This document shows positions 52,481-62,865 of a stretch of 64,000 bases of DNA, in pieces. This DNA comes from an uncultured Granulosicoccus sp. Its GTDB lineage: Bacteria; Pseudomonadota; Gammaproteobacteria; Granulosicoccales; Granulosicoccaceae. The stretch's first letter is position 1. Every line of letters begins with the position of its first letter. The notes beneath the pieces are model-generated. The model ran no database searches. It was not told the origin of the DNA and saw only the letters and a list, made by a program, of their open reading frames with translations. The position numbers were made by a program, and so were the translations under genes. Location: contig CANLNQ010000017.1 in NCBI GenBank assembly GCA_947492525.1, positions 62,001 through 126,000 on the forward strand, given 5' to 3'.

Positions 52481-55105
52481 CTACTTTGGCTCAACAGTGC
52501 CAGACAACACTAGCTCACTGTCCGGCAACAGATTTGCGGCAATATCAGCTTCCAAATAGAGTAGTTGCCTGGGTGTCTTGGTCGAATAGTCGAGACTCTG
52601 ATCGATGAAGTGCGCAGAATCCGGATCGGTGGATTGCGAGTAGCTCAGCAGACCATAGGCCAGCGGCCCCTCGTCGGTGAATTCCAGACCGAAGTGCCAA
52701 CTCGTCCCTCGCCCGATGGCCCAGCCTTCGCCACTGGTGGCAGACAGTCCTTCACTCGCAGGTAGCGTCGGATTGCTGATGCGGGGATAGATGGTGTCCT
52801 CGTGTACGGGCGACCGCACCACGGCAATGGCATTGAATACACCCTCGGTACTACCGATGCCACCATGCCAGGGAATCGGGTCTGCCAGTGCCACTGCGGA
52901 CTGCCCACCAAGCAGGTCAGCGGGTGCAACGCCACCGGACGGCGTCCAGGTCTGTACGCTACCCAGTGCAGCCTCATAGGCAATGCCCGCGGTGTCCAGT
53001 GTATCCAGCGCTTCTGCCAGCAATTGCAAGGCTGGATCGTCTGTGGTTCCGCGCCCGTCGCTTGGCAGGATGTACTGCGTATCGGCCGGTTCTGCCGGAT
53101 CGAACTGTATATCGACCACAAACGAATCGCCGTTGAACAGTTTCGCCAGAAAGACTCGGTAGACATGAGCCCCCACACTGTCGGTATTGTACAGCCCATC
53201 CCAGCTCGCCAGCACAGCACAGCCCTCGGCCACGGAACGGGCGGTGTCCGGTCCGCTTGGCACCGGAGTGTCGCCGATCAGCGCACAACGCGCCCGCAGC
53301 TCTGGCAGACCCACCTCTGCATACAGTCCTCGGTTGTTCCAGATGACCTCCAGCAACTCAGTCGCACCGAACAGGCCGTCCTGTCCGGCGGGCGCAGTGG
53401 CTGCAAAACCGGGTTCATCCGGGTTCTGCAGCATGCGAAGGCCCAGTTGAGTGCGCTCATTGACCGGCAAGGATTCATCACCATACAGGGCAGAGAATTC
53501 AGTCAGCTGCTCGGCCGGATTACTCTGCCAATGGCTGGAGTTGGAATTCTGCACGAAATCACGACGCACCAGAGACGGCTTTTTCTCATAAGGCACCCGT
53601 CCGAGGCAATCACCCTCGATCCAGTCATCGCGCGAGGTACTGCCATCGAGCAAGGTAATGCCATTGTCGAACAGCCGCGCATAGTCGGCACTGGCCGTAC
53701 GCTTGGCATCGATGACCGCCAGCGATTCGTCCGACAGGTGCGGCACTGACGAAGAATCGATGTACCAGGCATTGCCATCTGCATCGGCATAGACCGTATT
53801 GGTCCATAGCGTACTGCCGCACGCCTTGAACACCTGCTGAAATTCGTCCAGATTCTGTGACATACCCATGCCGAGCCAGCTATCGATCATCGCAGACACA
53901 TCGTCATTGGCGTCACGATACGTATAGGCCGTACCGTTGAGACCCCAGGCCGGGAGTGCGCCATCGGTGATGAGATCGGCGGCCAGCATCGGGCCGTATT
54001 CGGAGAACAGGAATTCACGTTCCAGTAGCGTGGGCGTGTCGCTACCGTTCGCCACGGCAACCTGAATGGTGCGAGACGTGAAGGCCATGCGCTGTCCATC
54101 CTTCACATAGGCTCGGTCATCACCCTCTGCCAAGGTCAGCTCATACCAGGTGAACCGCGTACCGGTACTGACTGTGTGCGACCAGGCAAGCGATTCGTTG
54201 AAACCGATCAGCGGCAAGGGCACACCGGTCAGTGTTGCGCCATTGACGTCGTAATGACCCGGCACGCTCAGGTGCATCTGGTAGAGACGGCGTGGACCGG
54301 TATAGGGAAAATGCGGATTGGCCAGCAACGCGCCGCGCCCCGTCTCCGACAACTCCGCGCCAATGCCCCAGGCGTTGCTGGCCAGGCCAGTATCGTTCGG
54401 CAGACGTAATGATACGACTTCGTCCATATCGATCGGCTGCCATGGAGAAGGACTGGCACTGCCGCCGTTATCGTCGACCACCGTTGCCTGTGTTGACGAG
54501 CCTGGTGGCACAGCCGCAAAGATGGCGCCTGTGGCGAACAGATCACCACTGGCATATTTAGCAACCGAGGTGTAGTAGGCCACAAGATCTTCTCTGGTAA
54601 TCTCGCGCACCCAGGGCTGATCACGACAGGCTGCTGGCAACTCGCCGCTGTCGGTATCTTCAAGGTACTGGTTGTAACCGGCGGCAAAGCCGTCAATCAA
54701 TGCTGCACTGGCCGGTGTCAGGTCCACACCCTGGGCACCACCCGGCGGCGCAGCAATGACCTTGTAGGAAAAGTCAGACAGGATGTTGGCATTATTCTCA
54801 CCCGGGCCGAAGAACAGCGAACGCTCCCCTCGCACCTTGATAACACTCTCGGCAATCAGACACACATTGTCCCTGGCTTGCACATAGCCAGCACCGAAGG
54901 CGACCGATGCGAAATCCTCAGCCTGGATATGCGGCACGCCGCCCGTAGTGAACCGAATGGTGGCCTCTACCGTGCCATCGGTGGCGATCAGCGGCAGATC
55001 GGTTCCAAGGTCTCCTCCTGACGTGTCCCCATCATCGTCGCTGGAACAAGCGCTCAAGAGAGTGACGACCGTGGCGAGAAGGATGGTACGACTGGGACAA
55101 TTCAT
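52481..55105 (-). CDS. Penicillin acylase-family N-terminal nucleophile hydrolase, lipoprotein
   Basis: About 874 aa. Seen: lipoprotein signal (SRTILLATVVTLLSAC), an alpha-chain region (PHIQAEDFASVAFGAGYVQARD), and the autoprocessing site where the beta chain begins at Ser 243 in GLASNAWGIG, followed by ALLANPHFPYTGP, the usual arrangement of aculeacin/AHL/penicillin acylases. GGAG lies eight bases before ATG 55105. The family cleaves amides such as acyl-homoserine lactones, cyclic lipopeptides or beta-lactams; a role in quorum quenching or nutrition is inferred. Being a lipoprotein, it would be anchored to a membrane rather than free. Confidence 0.9.
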   Translation of the reverse strand: MNCPSRTILLATVVTLLSACSSDDDGDTSGGDLGTDLPLIATDGTVEATIRFTTGGVPHIQAEDFASVAFGAGYVQARDNVCLIAESVIKVRGERSLFFGPGENNANILSDFSYKVIAAPPGGAQGVDLTPASAALIDGFAAGYNQYLEDTDSGELPAACRDQPWVREITREDLVAYYTSVAKYASGDLFATGAIFAAVPPGSSTQATVVDDNGGSASPSPWQPIDMDEVVSLRLPNDTGLASNAWGIGAELSETGRGALLANPHFPYTGPRRLYQMHLSVPGHYDVNGATLTGVPLPLIGFNESLAWSHTVSTGTRFTWYELTLAEGDDRAYVKDGQRMAFTSRTIQVAVANGSDTPTLLEREFLFSEYGPMLAADLITDGALPAWGLNGTAYTYRDANDDVSAMIDSWLGMGMSQNLDEFQQVFKACGSTLWTNTVYADADGNAWYIDSSSVPHLSDESLAVIDAKRTASADYARLFDNGITLLDGSTSRDDWIEGDCLGRVPYEKKPSLVRRDFVQNSNSSHWQSNPAEQLTEFSALYGDESLPVNERTQLGLRMLQNPDEPGFAATAPAGQDGLFGATELLEVIWNNRGLYAEVGLPELRARCALIGDTPVPSGPDTARSVAEGCAVLASWDGLYNTDSVGAHVYRVFLAKLFNGDSFVVDIQFDPAEPADTQYILPSDGRGTTDDPALQLLAEALDTLDTAGIAYEAALGSVQTWTPSGGVAPADLLGGQSAVALADPIPWHGGIGSTEGVFNAIAVVRSPVHEDTIYPRISNPTLPASEGLSATSGEGWAIGRGTSWHFGLEFTDEGPLAYGLLSYSQSTDPDSAHFIDQSLDYSTKTPRQLLYLEADIAANLLPDSELVLSGTVEPK

Positions 55106-55391
55106 ACAGGACACTCCGTGTTCAGGCATAAACAACGGCGCATCATTGCAACACGAATGACAACGCGTTATTGCACGGTATCAGAGTCCCTGGTGTTTCT
55201 CCACCCGACTGCCTTGCCGGTTCTCGCAAGATATCGCAGCGCCTGATGACTTGGCGCTGATTCGATATTCCGCAGCGTATCCGCACCTGCGAAGCCACGA
55301 GACATTCACAAGCATCGCATCATGCTGATAAGAACACCTGCAAGCACCAAGTGCCACGCGAGCCGTAGCACTGCACACGATGGTGCAATGA

Positions 55392-56846
55392 TCACTCAGT
55401 AACGGCAACTGTCGACAGCTCGAAAAACCGGACATCAGCAGCATTGTCATAATAGCGCTCACCATCCGGACTGATGACCAGTACAGGATCCGTACCGCAG
55501 GCCCATTGTGGTTCCGACGTGAATCCGACAGCACCTGGCACGGCGCTGATGCTCGAAGATATTCGAGTGCCAATGAACAAGCAGATACCTTGACCCGCTT
55601 CGGTCCTGTCAGTACGGGCAAGCACACGGCTTTCCCAGGTCCCTGCTGCAGAGGCACAATCCTGTTCGCAACGTGTCGCCACTACCAACTGACGCAGCGG
55701 TGAATCCGCCGATTTGGCAGCAAAGACCAGTTCAAGCGCATCACCATCGAAACGCGCATCGACCCCATAGCCGGCACCATAGACGCCACCGGGCAAGTCG
55801 ATACTCTCCCCGACATCCTGTTGAACCCAGCCGGTTTGTGTGCTGCAATCTCCCGAGCAATAATGCAAGGTCAGCGAGGATCGGTCAGCGTCGTCGAACG
55901 CGGCAATTGCGGGTCTCCCACCCGGCGCGGTGGTCAAGCTCAGATCCGGTAGAGAATCCAGATCAGTCTGCAAAGTCTGCAGTGCAACTCCGTCAGTCCA
56001 GGCCCCATCATCCAGACAGTCGCTGACACACCCGAACCAGGTGAGCGCGGCGGTATCAGCGCTGATACCCTGGATATCGGTTGTCAGGTACATTCGTCCC
56101 TCGGCACCAATCGCAATGGAGACGGGGCGCCCCAGTGCAAACGGATACGTTGCGATGATGCGCTCCGACCAACTGGCGTTACTGGTGCATGCCGACTCGC
56201 AACTGAGCAAGCGCAAGTGCTTGTCGGTATCCACCAAACCGTTCTGTACCAGATAGGAAATCACGACAGTGCCATCGGGATCCAGTGCAAACCAGTCTGT
56301 GTTGACCAAACGGAACTCGAGTAGATTCCCCCCATGCCCCAGCACGGCCTCACTTCTCCAGTTAGCGGTATTCAGGCAATCGACATTGCATTCGGCATAG
56401 TGGGTATTACCGGCATCGAAACTGCCGGGCACCGCATGGAACACGATGCGCGGACGATCCTGTGAATCCAGCTCGAGACGAGGTACGACGTAGCCACCGA
56501 AATCGATGTCAACATCCGCGATCTCAATACTCTGCCAGGCATCGGGGCTCTCGCAATTACCGTCGCACCGACCATAGAATACGTTGCCGCCGATATCAGC
56601 GTAACTGGCATGCAGTGAGCCGTCTCCAGAGCGAGCCAGTTGCAAGCCGACCGTATTGGGTTCGTCGCCTGTTGGCAGGTAGGCGCTGCCGGTAGAAGCC
56701 GCGGTGACCGAACCGCCCGCCGATTCGTTGTCATCCGAGTTGACGTCATCTGACGGACCGGATGACGAACCGCCACTCGAACAGGCAGTGAGATATGACA
56801 TCATCATGACTAGCGGCGTGCAACACGCGAGCTTCGTTACATTCAC
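55392..56846 (-). CDS. Lipoprotein with repeated CxxxC...W blocks
   Basis: 484 aa, family not recognised. GTG 56846 is preceded by AAGGAG and gives a lipoprotein signal (KLACCTPLVMMMSYLTAC, Cys 22). After an acidic/Ser-rich linker the protein repeats the pattern C-x3-C-x5/6-W six times: CDGNCESPDAW, CNVDCLNTANW, CESACTSNASW, CVSDCLDDGAW, CSGDCSTQTGW, CEQDCASAAGTW. Between these lie beta-strand-rich stretches with DSQDRPRIVF-like propeller motifs, suggesting blades each closed by a disulfide. It would act on the cell surface or in the periplasm. Confidence 0.8.
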   Translation of the reverse strand: MNVTKLACCTPLVMMMSYLTACSSGGSSSGPSDDVNSDDNESAGGSVTAASTGSAYLPTGDEPNTVGLQLARSGDGSLHASYADIGGNVFYGRCDGNCESPDAWQSIEIADVDIDFGGYVVPRLELDSQDRPRIVFHAVPGSFDAGNTHYAECNVDCLNTANWRSEAVLGHGGNLLEFRLVNTDWFALDPDGTVVISYLVQNGLVDTDKHLRLLSCESACTSNASWSERIIATYPFALGRPVSIAIGAEGRMYLTTDIQGISADTAALTWFGCVSDCLDDGAWTDGVALQTLQTDLDSLPDLSLTTAPGGRPAIAAFDDADRSSLTLHYCSGDCSTQTGWVQQDVGESIDLPGGVYGAGYGVDARFDGDALELVFAAKSADSPLRQLVVATRCEQDCASAAGTWESRVLARTDRTEAGQGICLFIGTRISSSISAVPGAVGFTSEPQWACGTDPVLVISPDGERYYDNAADVRFFELSTVAVTE

Positions 56847-57088
56847 GGGTCTGGACTCCTTGACTGAACAGATACGTTCCTCGATTTCAGGAAGTGATTC
56901 AAAGAGATTCCTGCCATCGAGCTCGGTGGCATATTTCACAACGCAAGGCCAGGATAGTTACGGCGAGACTGCAAGCCTGGCCAACCTTCCGCCCACTGTA
57001 TCAAAAGGACAGCAGCCGTTCGCGCCATGAAAGACGCCACCCGTTTGCAACAGGGTCGGTAGGCCGCACGGCGTACCCAACGCAGACT

Positions 57089-57433
57089 TCAATAGACGGC
57101 CGACTGGATCACGTACCACTCACCGTCTTTCTGATAAACGCCAAACTCGATAACGGCGTCTCTCTTCTCATAGACGCCCTTCCATACCGAGCGATGAACA
57201 TCCAGACCGTTCAGATTGGCATTGCGCAAGGTGCCGAGAAATTCGTAGCTCTGGTTCATGCCATTTCGCTCATGCATCCCTTCGATGTCGGACAGAAACC
57301 TCTCGCGCGTGAAATTGCTCAGGTATTTCGACTCGTAGCGCTGGGTATACAGTTCGAAATCGGCTGCGTCATCGGCTTGCAGCATTTCGCGAAGGTATTG
57401 CTCGGTGATCTGCAACGCTTCTGTGTCTGCCAT
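57089..57433 (-). CDS. Small NTF2-like-fold protein
   Basis: 114 aa. Seen: helix-rich start (EALQITEQYLREMLQADDAA) and a beta-sheet C-terminus (WKGVYEKRDAVIEFGVYQKDGEW) that fits the SnoaL/NTF2-like fold. GGAGG lies seven bases before ATG 57433. No catalytic residues or signal peptide are visible. No family beyond the fold is recognised. Confidence 0.7.
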   Translation of the reverse strand: MADTEALQITEQYLREMLQADDAADFELYTQRYESKYLSNFTRERFLSDIEGMHERNGMNQSYEFLGTLRNANLNGLDVHRSVWKGVYEKRDAVIEFGVYQKDGEWYVIQSAVY

Positions 57434-57819
57434 GGTCTATCCTCCATCTATTCCGTTTGCGCCAGCGACATGGAATTCTCCCAGGGCCTGACAGACAACT
57501 CTTGCACTGAACAGATCAAGAGCTTCCGCTGAATCGCAGGATGAATACTGTCAACACCGGTGCCCAATATCGCGACTCGTCTGCTTGCACCGGTAGCATA
57601 CTTCACTCGCAATATACGCTGTCTGATTGGCATACGCTGCCAGGCGCTCACTGACATCGCAGATGGTCGACAGTGTCGGCTACTTTCTCTGGAAACAGTC
57701 GCTGGAGAACCGTGTGTGAACGAAAGGTATATTCTGGTTGATTTGGTACAAATACCGGGTTCCGTTCGGGACCCATCATGCATCATCCTATCGACAATCC
57801 ATCAGACAAGGAGTTGACT
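57434..57819. other. Intergenic, no gene recognised
   Basis: About 385 bp between two divergent genes. A minus-strand frame (57448-57786) has no ribosome site or family features and is not called. Confidence 0.35.
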
Positions 57820-59364
57820 GTGCCTCTCACCCATTCCATGACTCGCACGACATTGCGTGGATACTCAGGAGCGCTACTGTCCCTACCATTTCTCTGCGCC
57901 CTGTCGGCATCGGGCCCGGTCGCCGCGGCCGACGTCGCCGACTTTGCCCTCGGCGAACATAATATCTGCATTGTCGACACCTCTGGCAAGCTCGAATGCA
58001 ACTCCAACAGCAATTCGCGCATGATTCCGACAGACACCGGGAACACGTACAGCAAGGTCTCTTCGGGTGGGCAACATAGCTGCGCCATCACGACAGCAGG
58101 CGAGATCGAGTGCTGGGGAGAGGCCAACTTCGGCGCGCTGAATACACCGGTATCGAACTTTCCGTTTGTCGACATCAGTTCTTCGGAAGGTCATTCCTGT
58201 GCACTGGACGCCAACGGCCAGGTAGCGTGCTGGGGATTGAACTCGAATGGCCAGACCGATGTGCCCGAAGACAATGCCGATTTTGTCGCCATCGAAACAG
58301 GCACGTCCGGAAGTTGTGGTATCAAATCGTCAGGACTGGCGGTGTGCTGGTCCAATACCTGGCCATTCACATGGGTCGACGCACGGGAAGGCATCATCGA
58401 CATACAACTTTCGCAGCGAGAGATTGGCGACACGGCGTGTACGGTGAATGAGCAAGGCGAAGTCAGCTGTGCAGCCACCTATGGCTCAGTGGCTCCATTG
58501 GATGATGGCCCCTACACGAAGGCGAGCAGCAATGCGGTAATGCTGTGTGGACTGAAAACCGATGGCGATATGGACTGCAACCTTCGTGATCGCACTTTCG
58601 TTCAGACCCAGTCCAATATCGACCTGCTGGCATCGATAGAGGCACTGCCTGCCCTGATCGACTTTGATACCCGTTATGAATACGACTATCACATGAGTTT
58701 CTGTGGCGTGGATATCAACCAGCAGTTGCATTGTCTGGGCGACAGCCTGCCAGCCGACTTCTTGCCGGGCGAACCCGAGAGTCTGCCGGTACCGACCGAT
58801 CTGTCGTTGAATATCTATGGCAGCAATGTCGCCGAATTACTCTGGCGTGCGGATCTAAGCCAGATCGAAGGTGCTCCGGGCCAGTTTCGTGTGTATCGAA
58901 ATGGCGAGATGGTCAACCAGAGTTATGCCAACGCAAGCTATCTGGACCGCGATTTCGAAGAAGGCGTGTCCTACGTCTATCAGGTCGCCTACGTAGCCCC
59001 CGATGGCATGGAAGGAGAGCTTTCCGAAGCACTGCCAGTCAATGATGAATTCAGCAATCCGGGCGGTGACAACGTCGTCAGTCCTCCCAATGCCGCGATC
59101 ACATTGAATGATGTTGTCGTCAGCCGTTACGGCGAAGGGTCACTGGAACTGTTCTGGAGCCGCCCCGCCCAGCCCACTCGTCAATACGACATTTACCGAA
59201 ATGGCGAATTGCTCACCTCCACACCAGGGCCTTCGTACTTCGACAATCAGATCAATGCCACGAACGCTTATCAGTACACGATTGTGGCCATTGCCAGCGA
59301 CGGCTCGATTCTGGCCACAGGTTTCGCTCAGGCAGCCAGTCTTTATGGACTGCAGTGCTATTGA
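57820..59364 (+). CDS. Exported RCC1-like/fibronectin-III-like repeat protein
   Basis: 514 aa from GTG 57820 (AAGGAG six bases upstream). Seen: signal peptide (SGALLSLPFLCALSASG, cut before ADV); an N-terminal half of RCC1-like blades marked by GGQHSCAITTAGEIECWGE, EGHSCALDANGQVACWG and weaker copies, each with two cysteines; and a C-terminal half with two Fn3-like domains, each carrying the same strand (FRVYRNGEMV, YDIYRNGELL). No enzyme domain. A surface or secreted binding protein is likely. It ends before two tandem hairpins. Confidence 0.82.
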   Translation: MPLTHSMTRTTLRGYSGALLSLPFLCALSASGPVAAADVADFALGEHNICIVDTSGKLECNSNSNSRMIPTDTGNTYSKVSSGGQHSCAITTAGEIECWGEANFGALNTPVSNFPFVDISSSEGHSCALDANGQVACWGLNSNGQTDVPEDNADFVAIETGTSGSCGIKSSGLAVCWSNTWPFTWVDAREGIIDIQLSQREIGDTACTVNEQGEVSCAATYGSVAPLDDGPYTKASSNAVMLCGLKTDGDMDCNLRDRTFVQTQSNIDLLASIEALPALIDFDTRYEYDYHMSFCGVDINQQLHCLGDSLPADFLPGEPESLPVPTDLSLNIYGSNVAELLWRADLSQIEGAPGQFRVYRNGEMVNQSYANASYLDRDFEEGVSYVYQVAYVAPDGMEGELSEALPVNDEFSNPGGDNVVSPPNAAITLNDVVVSRYGEGSLELFWSRPAQPTRQYDIYRNGELLTSTPGPSYFDNQINATNAYQYTIVAIASDGSILATGFAQAASLYGLQCY

Positions 59365-59429
59365 GTCATCAAAGCCGACACCCGCGGCTTTGACTCGAAC
59401 GGCGTCAGGCTCGTGGATGGCCTGACGCC
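59362..59429 (+). terminator. Two tandem hairpins
   Basis: First: GAGTC(atc)AAAGCC with GGCTTTGACTC (59363-59396, three-base bulge). Second: a perfect 10-bp stem GGCGTCAGGC / GCCTGACGCC (59401-59429) with a nine-base loop. They follow the secreted protein's stop. The remaining 240 bp to the next gene holds a TTGACA box at 59605-59610 but no confident -10. Confidence 0.6.
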
Positions 59430-59668
59430 GAAGCTTCACGAAATCTCGTCAAGTCTCACCTCAGGGACAAGGCGAGAATACGTTAACTCCCGATAGACAC
59501 TCGCGAACAAGCCGGCCGCGACCCGTTGCAGGGGCTGTCAGCTCTGCTGTGACCGGACCTTGTATTACCCGACCAGACGCTTGACCCGGTTTCCGTGCGG
59601 CCACTTGACATTCGCTGCGGCTTTCTACAGTCTGCGGAACCAGTTACATTGTTTCGAAAGTGAAGCGA

Positions 59669-61999
59669 ATGGCAAACCACCCCGTCATATTTGATTTCGA
59701 CAATGTGGGTCATCTGACTCCCGGGCGACTATTCGCAGGCTTTCCCAAATCCCGGCATGGAACGTCCAGGGATCTCGCACCAAGAGAGGTCTTGTTGATC
59801 GAGATGGGAGCAGGAGACCTGCTTTCCATCGCTGGACCGATAGAGCACCAGGCACTCTCGCTGGTCGCCTTCGACGAACGCGGCCAAGAGGCATTGGGCT
59901 TGCTGGGCCTCACTGCCGATGCTCCGCTTGATACGACCCTGTCTGACTGCAGCCCCTTGCTCGGCTGGCTGGCCGCCCGAGGCGGAGCCCCGGTGGCTCA
60001 GGTCATGACAGCCATCATACCGGCGCACCCCGACCAGCTTGTGCTGTCAACGCAATCTCCCCTTTCGCTCTGGGTCATTCATACGCTGACTCGGGAAGGG
60101 CTCAGCCATGGTGCAGCTTCGCGCGGCCCTGTTCATGTCATGCATCAACCAAAGGCCCGGACTGGTCCGGTGTTGCCTCCCGAACTGGGAGTGGTGCGGG
60201 ACGAATTCACGGTTACGCGTGGCACGGGTCTCGCCTATGAGCTCAAACGCGGCGAAATCGTCCAGATCATCGACATCGAGGGGCAGCAATGCTCCGATTT
60301 CATGGCCCTTCGAGCTGACGAGCTGGATCGGGGTGAAGAGTGGCTCATTGACAGTACCGCGACTCGATCGATGGTACGACGTGCCTACCCGGGACCCGGC
60401 TTGCAGGACAAGTTCTTCGACCGCGAAATGCGCCCGATGCTCAGTGTGGTTCAGGATACGTGTGGGCGACATGACACCTTCGGCCTGGCCTGCACTGCAC
60501 GAGGTTATGAGGAACGCGGCTTTCCGGGTCATCTGAATTGCTCCGACAACATGTCCATGGCACTCTCCCCTTATGGCGTTGCTCGCCGCGGCGCCTGGCC
60601 TGCGATCAATTTCTTCTGGAACACCTGGGTTGACCCGCATACCCACCAGTTGATGACCGAGGAAAGCCATTCCCGCCCGGGTGACTATGTCGCCATGCGC
60701 GCCATTGAAGATCTGGTGTGTGTATCCACTGCCTGCCCGGATGATCTGGATCCGATCAACGGCTGGAACCCAACGGATGTGCATGTAAGAATCTACCGGC
60801 CGGACGCGCCAATACGACGCGCCATCGCCTACCGTCAAAAGGAAGACTCACCGATGTCTATCAGTCAGGAAAGCGCTTTCCATGAGCGCCTGGCCAAACT
60901 CACCGACCACTTCACCCCGGCACGCGACTTGTGGGCACCCGTCAACTTTCCCTCGTACGGTAGCACTGGTGAGTACTGGGCGTGTCGGGAGAAGGTCACG
61001 CTTCAGGACATGAGTGGATTACGCAAATTCGACATCGTCGGACCGGATGCCGAGAAGCTGCTGCAGCTGGCCACCACGCGAGACGTCGCCAGACTGGCTG
61101 TCTGGCGTGGCAGCTATACATTGATCTGTGACGATACCGGTTCTGTTGTCGACGATGGCACCCTGTTCCGACTGGGCTCTGATCTGTTTCGCTGGTGCTG
61201 TGGTACCGAGGAAAGCGGACGAATTCTCAGCGCACTGGCAGAGCAGCACGGCTTCCAGGTACGCATTCACGCCATGCAGAATGCGTTGCCCAATCTGGCA
61301 CTCCAGGGCCCCAGATCTCGCGAGCTGCTGCGCAAGATCGTGTTCACCCAACCCCAGGTACCCTCACTGGATCACCTCAAGTGGTTTGGCGCCACAGTTG
61401 CGCGGCTCGATGATCGTAACGGTGCGCCGTTCATGCTCACGCGCTCCGGCTACACCGGTGAGCTGGGATACGAAATCTTCTGCTCACGAGCAGATGCGCT
61501 CGGTATCTGGGACGCCATCATGCAAGCCGGAGATGAATTCGGCATCACGCCCATGGGCTCCGCTGCGCTGGAAACCATCCGCATCGAAGCCGGGCTTGCC
61601 GCCGGTGGAGCCGAATTCGCCCCCGGCGTTGATGCCTTTGAAGCCGGACTCGGCTTTGCCGTGGATCTCGGCAAACACGACTTCACCGGGAAGTCAGCGC
61701 TGGAGCGCAATTCGCGGGAGCCTCGCCGACTGCTGAAGGGATTGCTATTCGAGTGCGATGATGTACCGGCTCATGGCGCACCGGTCTTCGACGGCGAACG
61801 GCAGGTAGGCACCATCACCTCAGCCACCCGCTCTCCAAGCCTGGAACGTGCCATTGCCATGGCAAGGCTGTCGATTGAATACGCCAACAATGACACTCGC
61901 CTGGAAGTCGGACAACTCGATGGCCGTATGAAACGGTTGGGCGCAACCGTCGTGGACACCCCTTTTATCGACCCTCAGCGAAAGAGAGCTCGTGCCTAA
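59669..61999 (+). CDS. DUF1989-GcvT fusion protein (aminomethyltransferase-like)
   Basis: About 776 aa. Domain order: an N-terminal 160-residue segment that looks like a degenerate DUF1989-type half ([20 protein letters not shown]); an intact DUF1989/urea-carboxylase-associated domain (about 170-390; [32 protein letters not shown]); and a complete GcvT folate-binding aminomethyltransferase (about 400-776; [47 protein letters not shown]). Demethylation or one-carbon transfer from an amine to tetrahydrofolate is likely; the role of DUF1989 is not established. ATG 59669 or GTG 59660 may be the start. No gcvH, gcvP or glycine riboswitch is nearby. Confidence 0.88.
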   Translation: MANHPVIFDFDNVGHLTPGRLFAGFPKSRHGTSRDLAPREVLLIEMGAGDLLSIAGPIEHQALSLVAFDERGQEALGLLGLTADAPLDTTLSDCSPLLGWLAARGGAPVAQVMTAIIPAHPDQLVLSTQSPLSLWVIHTLTREGLSHGAASRGPVHVMHQPKARTGPVLPPELGVVRDEFTVTRGTGLAYELKRGEIVQIIDIEGQQCSDFMALRADELDRGEEWLIDSTATRSMVRRAYPGPGLQDKFFDREMRPMLSVVQDTCGRHDTFGLACTARGYEERGFPGHLNCSDNMSMALSPYGVARRGAWPAINFFWNTWVDPHTHQLMTEESHSRPGDYVAMRAIEDLVCVSTACPDDLDPINGWNPTDVHVRIYRPDAPIRRAIAYRQKEDSPMSISQESAFHERLAKLTDHFTPARDLWAPVNFPSYGSTGEYWACREKVTLQDMSGLRKFDIVGPDAEKLLQLATTRDVARLAVWRGSYTLICDDTGSVVDDGTLFRLGSDLFRWCCGTEESGRILSALAEQHGFQVRIHAMQNALPNLALQGPRSRELLRKIVFTQPQVPSLDHLKWFGATVARLDDRNGAPFMLTRSGYTGELGYEIFCSRADALGIWDAIMQAGDEFGITPMGSAALETIRIEAGLAAGGAEFAPGVDAFEAGLGFAVDLGKHDFTGKSALERNSREPRRLLKGLLFECDDVPAHGAPVFDGERQVGTITSATRSPSLERAIAMARLSIEYANNDTRLEVGQLDGRMKRLGATVVDTPFIDPQRKRARA

Positions 62000-62070
62000 T
62001 CGGTGTCTCTCCGACACCCGCATCGGGTGATCCGGATGATGCGTATTCCGGCAACGCCAGCAGTGGCTGC

Positions 62071-62196
62071 AATGCCCGTAGTGCCCGTAGTGCCCGTAGT
62101 GCCCGTAGTGCCCGTAGTGCCCGTAGTGCCCGTAGTGCCCGTAGTGCCCGCAATGCCCGCGATGCCCGCAATGCCTGCAATGCCTGCAATGCCTGC
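62071..62196. repeat. 9-bp tandem repeat, 14 copies
   Basis: Fourteen uninterrupted units of AGTGCCCGT and its variants: one AATGCCCGT, seven AGTGCCCGT, then AGTGCCCGC, AATGCCCGC, GATGCCCGC and three AATGCCTGC. The variants are ordered, with a homogeneous core, which suggests growth from the middle. It lies between convergent genes, 7 bases after the end of the DUF2306 gene. The unit is a multiple of three and opens every frame, giving collagen-like or PVV-type peptides that I do not believe are made. Confidence 0.95.
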
Positions 62197-62203
62197 ATTG
62201 GAT

Positions 62204-62824
62204 TCAAGCTGTCGCCTCGAATACATGCTCCCCTGGCCTTCGATGAATCAGAAAATATTCCACAAGGATCAAGTTTGGCACCCAGCACAGCCATGCCACT
62301 ACGGGGTAGGCAATTTCGAACGGAATGCCGGCAAGTAGTTGAAGAGGTAGCCAGACTCGCAGCATCACACCGCCGAAGGTCAGCGCTGCCGAGCGGATCA
62401 TCCACTGGCGGTGAGCGCTGAAATCCCTGTTCCTGGCACACTGCACGCCCCTGGCCGTGGTCCAGAGCCACAGCACGGATAGCAGAATGAACCCGGACCG
62501 CGCAATCCATCCGCCATCAGCATCGAAGCCGACCAGCAGCCCGCTGGCGCCGGCCAGCAGAATCATCAATCCGTAAGAGCGCCCTAGCCAACGGTGAATA
62601 ACAGGTCGCTTCTGCCGAATACTTGTCGAAAACTGGAAAGGCGCCAGTGCAAGCGCAATTGGCCCGGTAACGACGTGCAACTGGAACAGCCAAGGGTTCA
62701 GTGCGATCTGGTGGGCAAGCCCCGCGAAGGCGTTTTCCACTCCCAGGACGGTGAATCGCCAGGACACCAGGGCGACGAGTAGCGAGCTTGCCCAGTACAG
62801 GTAGTTGCGAGCGTACATCCACAT
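62204..62824 (-). CDS. DUF2306 membrane protein
   Basis: About 206 aa with five or six predicted helices. Seen: the DUF2306 features: [39 protein letters not shown] and [19 protein letters not shown], with several membrane His residues that could bind haem or metal. ATG 62824 (GGAG ten bases upstream) or ATG 62818 may be the start; the longer frame runs through the operator region. Function unknown. Two identical palindromes upstream suggest dedicated repressor control. Confidence 0.85.
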   Translation of the reverse strand: MWMYARNYLYWASSLLVALVSWRFTVLGVENAFAGLAHQIALNPWLFQLHVVTGPIALALAPFQFSTSIRQKRPVIHRWLGRSYGLMILLAGASGLLVGFDADGGWIARSGFILLSVLWLWTTARGVQCARNRDFSAHRQWMIRSAALTFGGVMLRVWLPLQLLAGIPFEIAYPVVAWLCWVPNLILVEYFLIHRRPGEHVFEATA

Positions 62825-62865
62825 GAGTCGAATTCTCCGATGGGTCTTGTGGTTTCCCAATCCCC

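Noticed and set aside
57448-57786. 112-aa minus-strand frame between the NTF2-like gene and the RCC1-like gene
   Set aside because: No ribosome site, no motif, and it covers the likely promoter region of the secreted protein.
59430-59668. Glycine riboswitch before the GcvT fusion gene
   Set aside because: No pair of glycine-aptamer cores is visible.
61965-62510. Minus-strand frame with an LRA-repeat, and similar collagen-like and PVV-repeat frames
   Set aside because: Produced by a 9-bp array that has no stop in any frame; they overlap real genes and lack ribosome sites.
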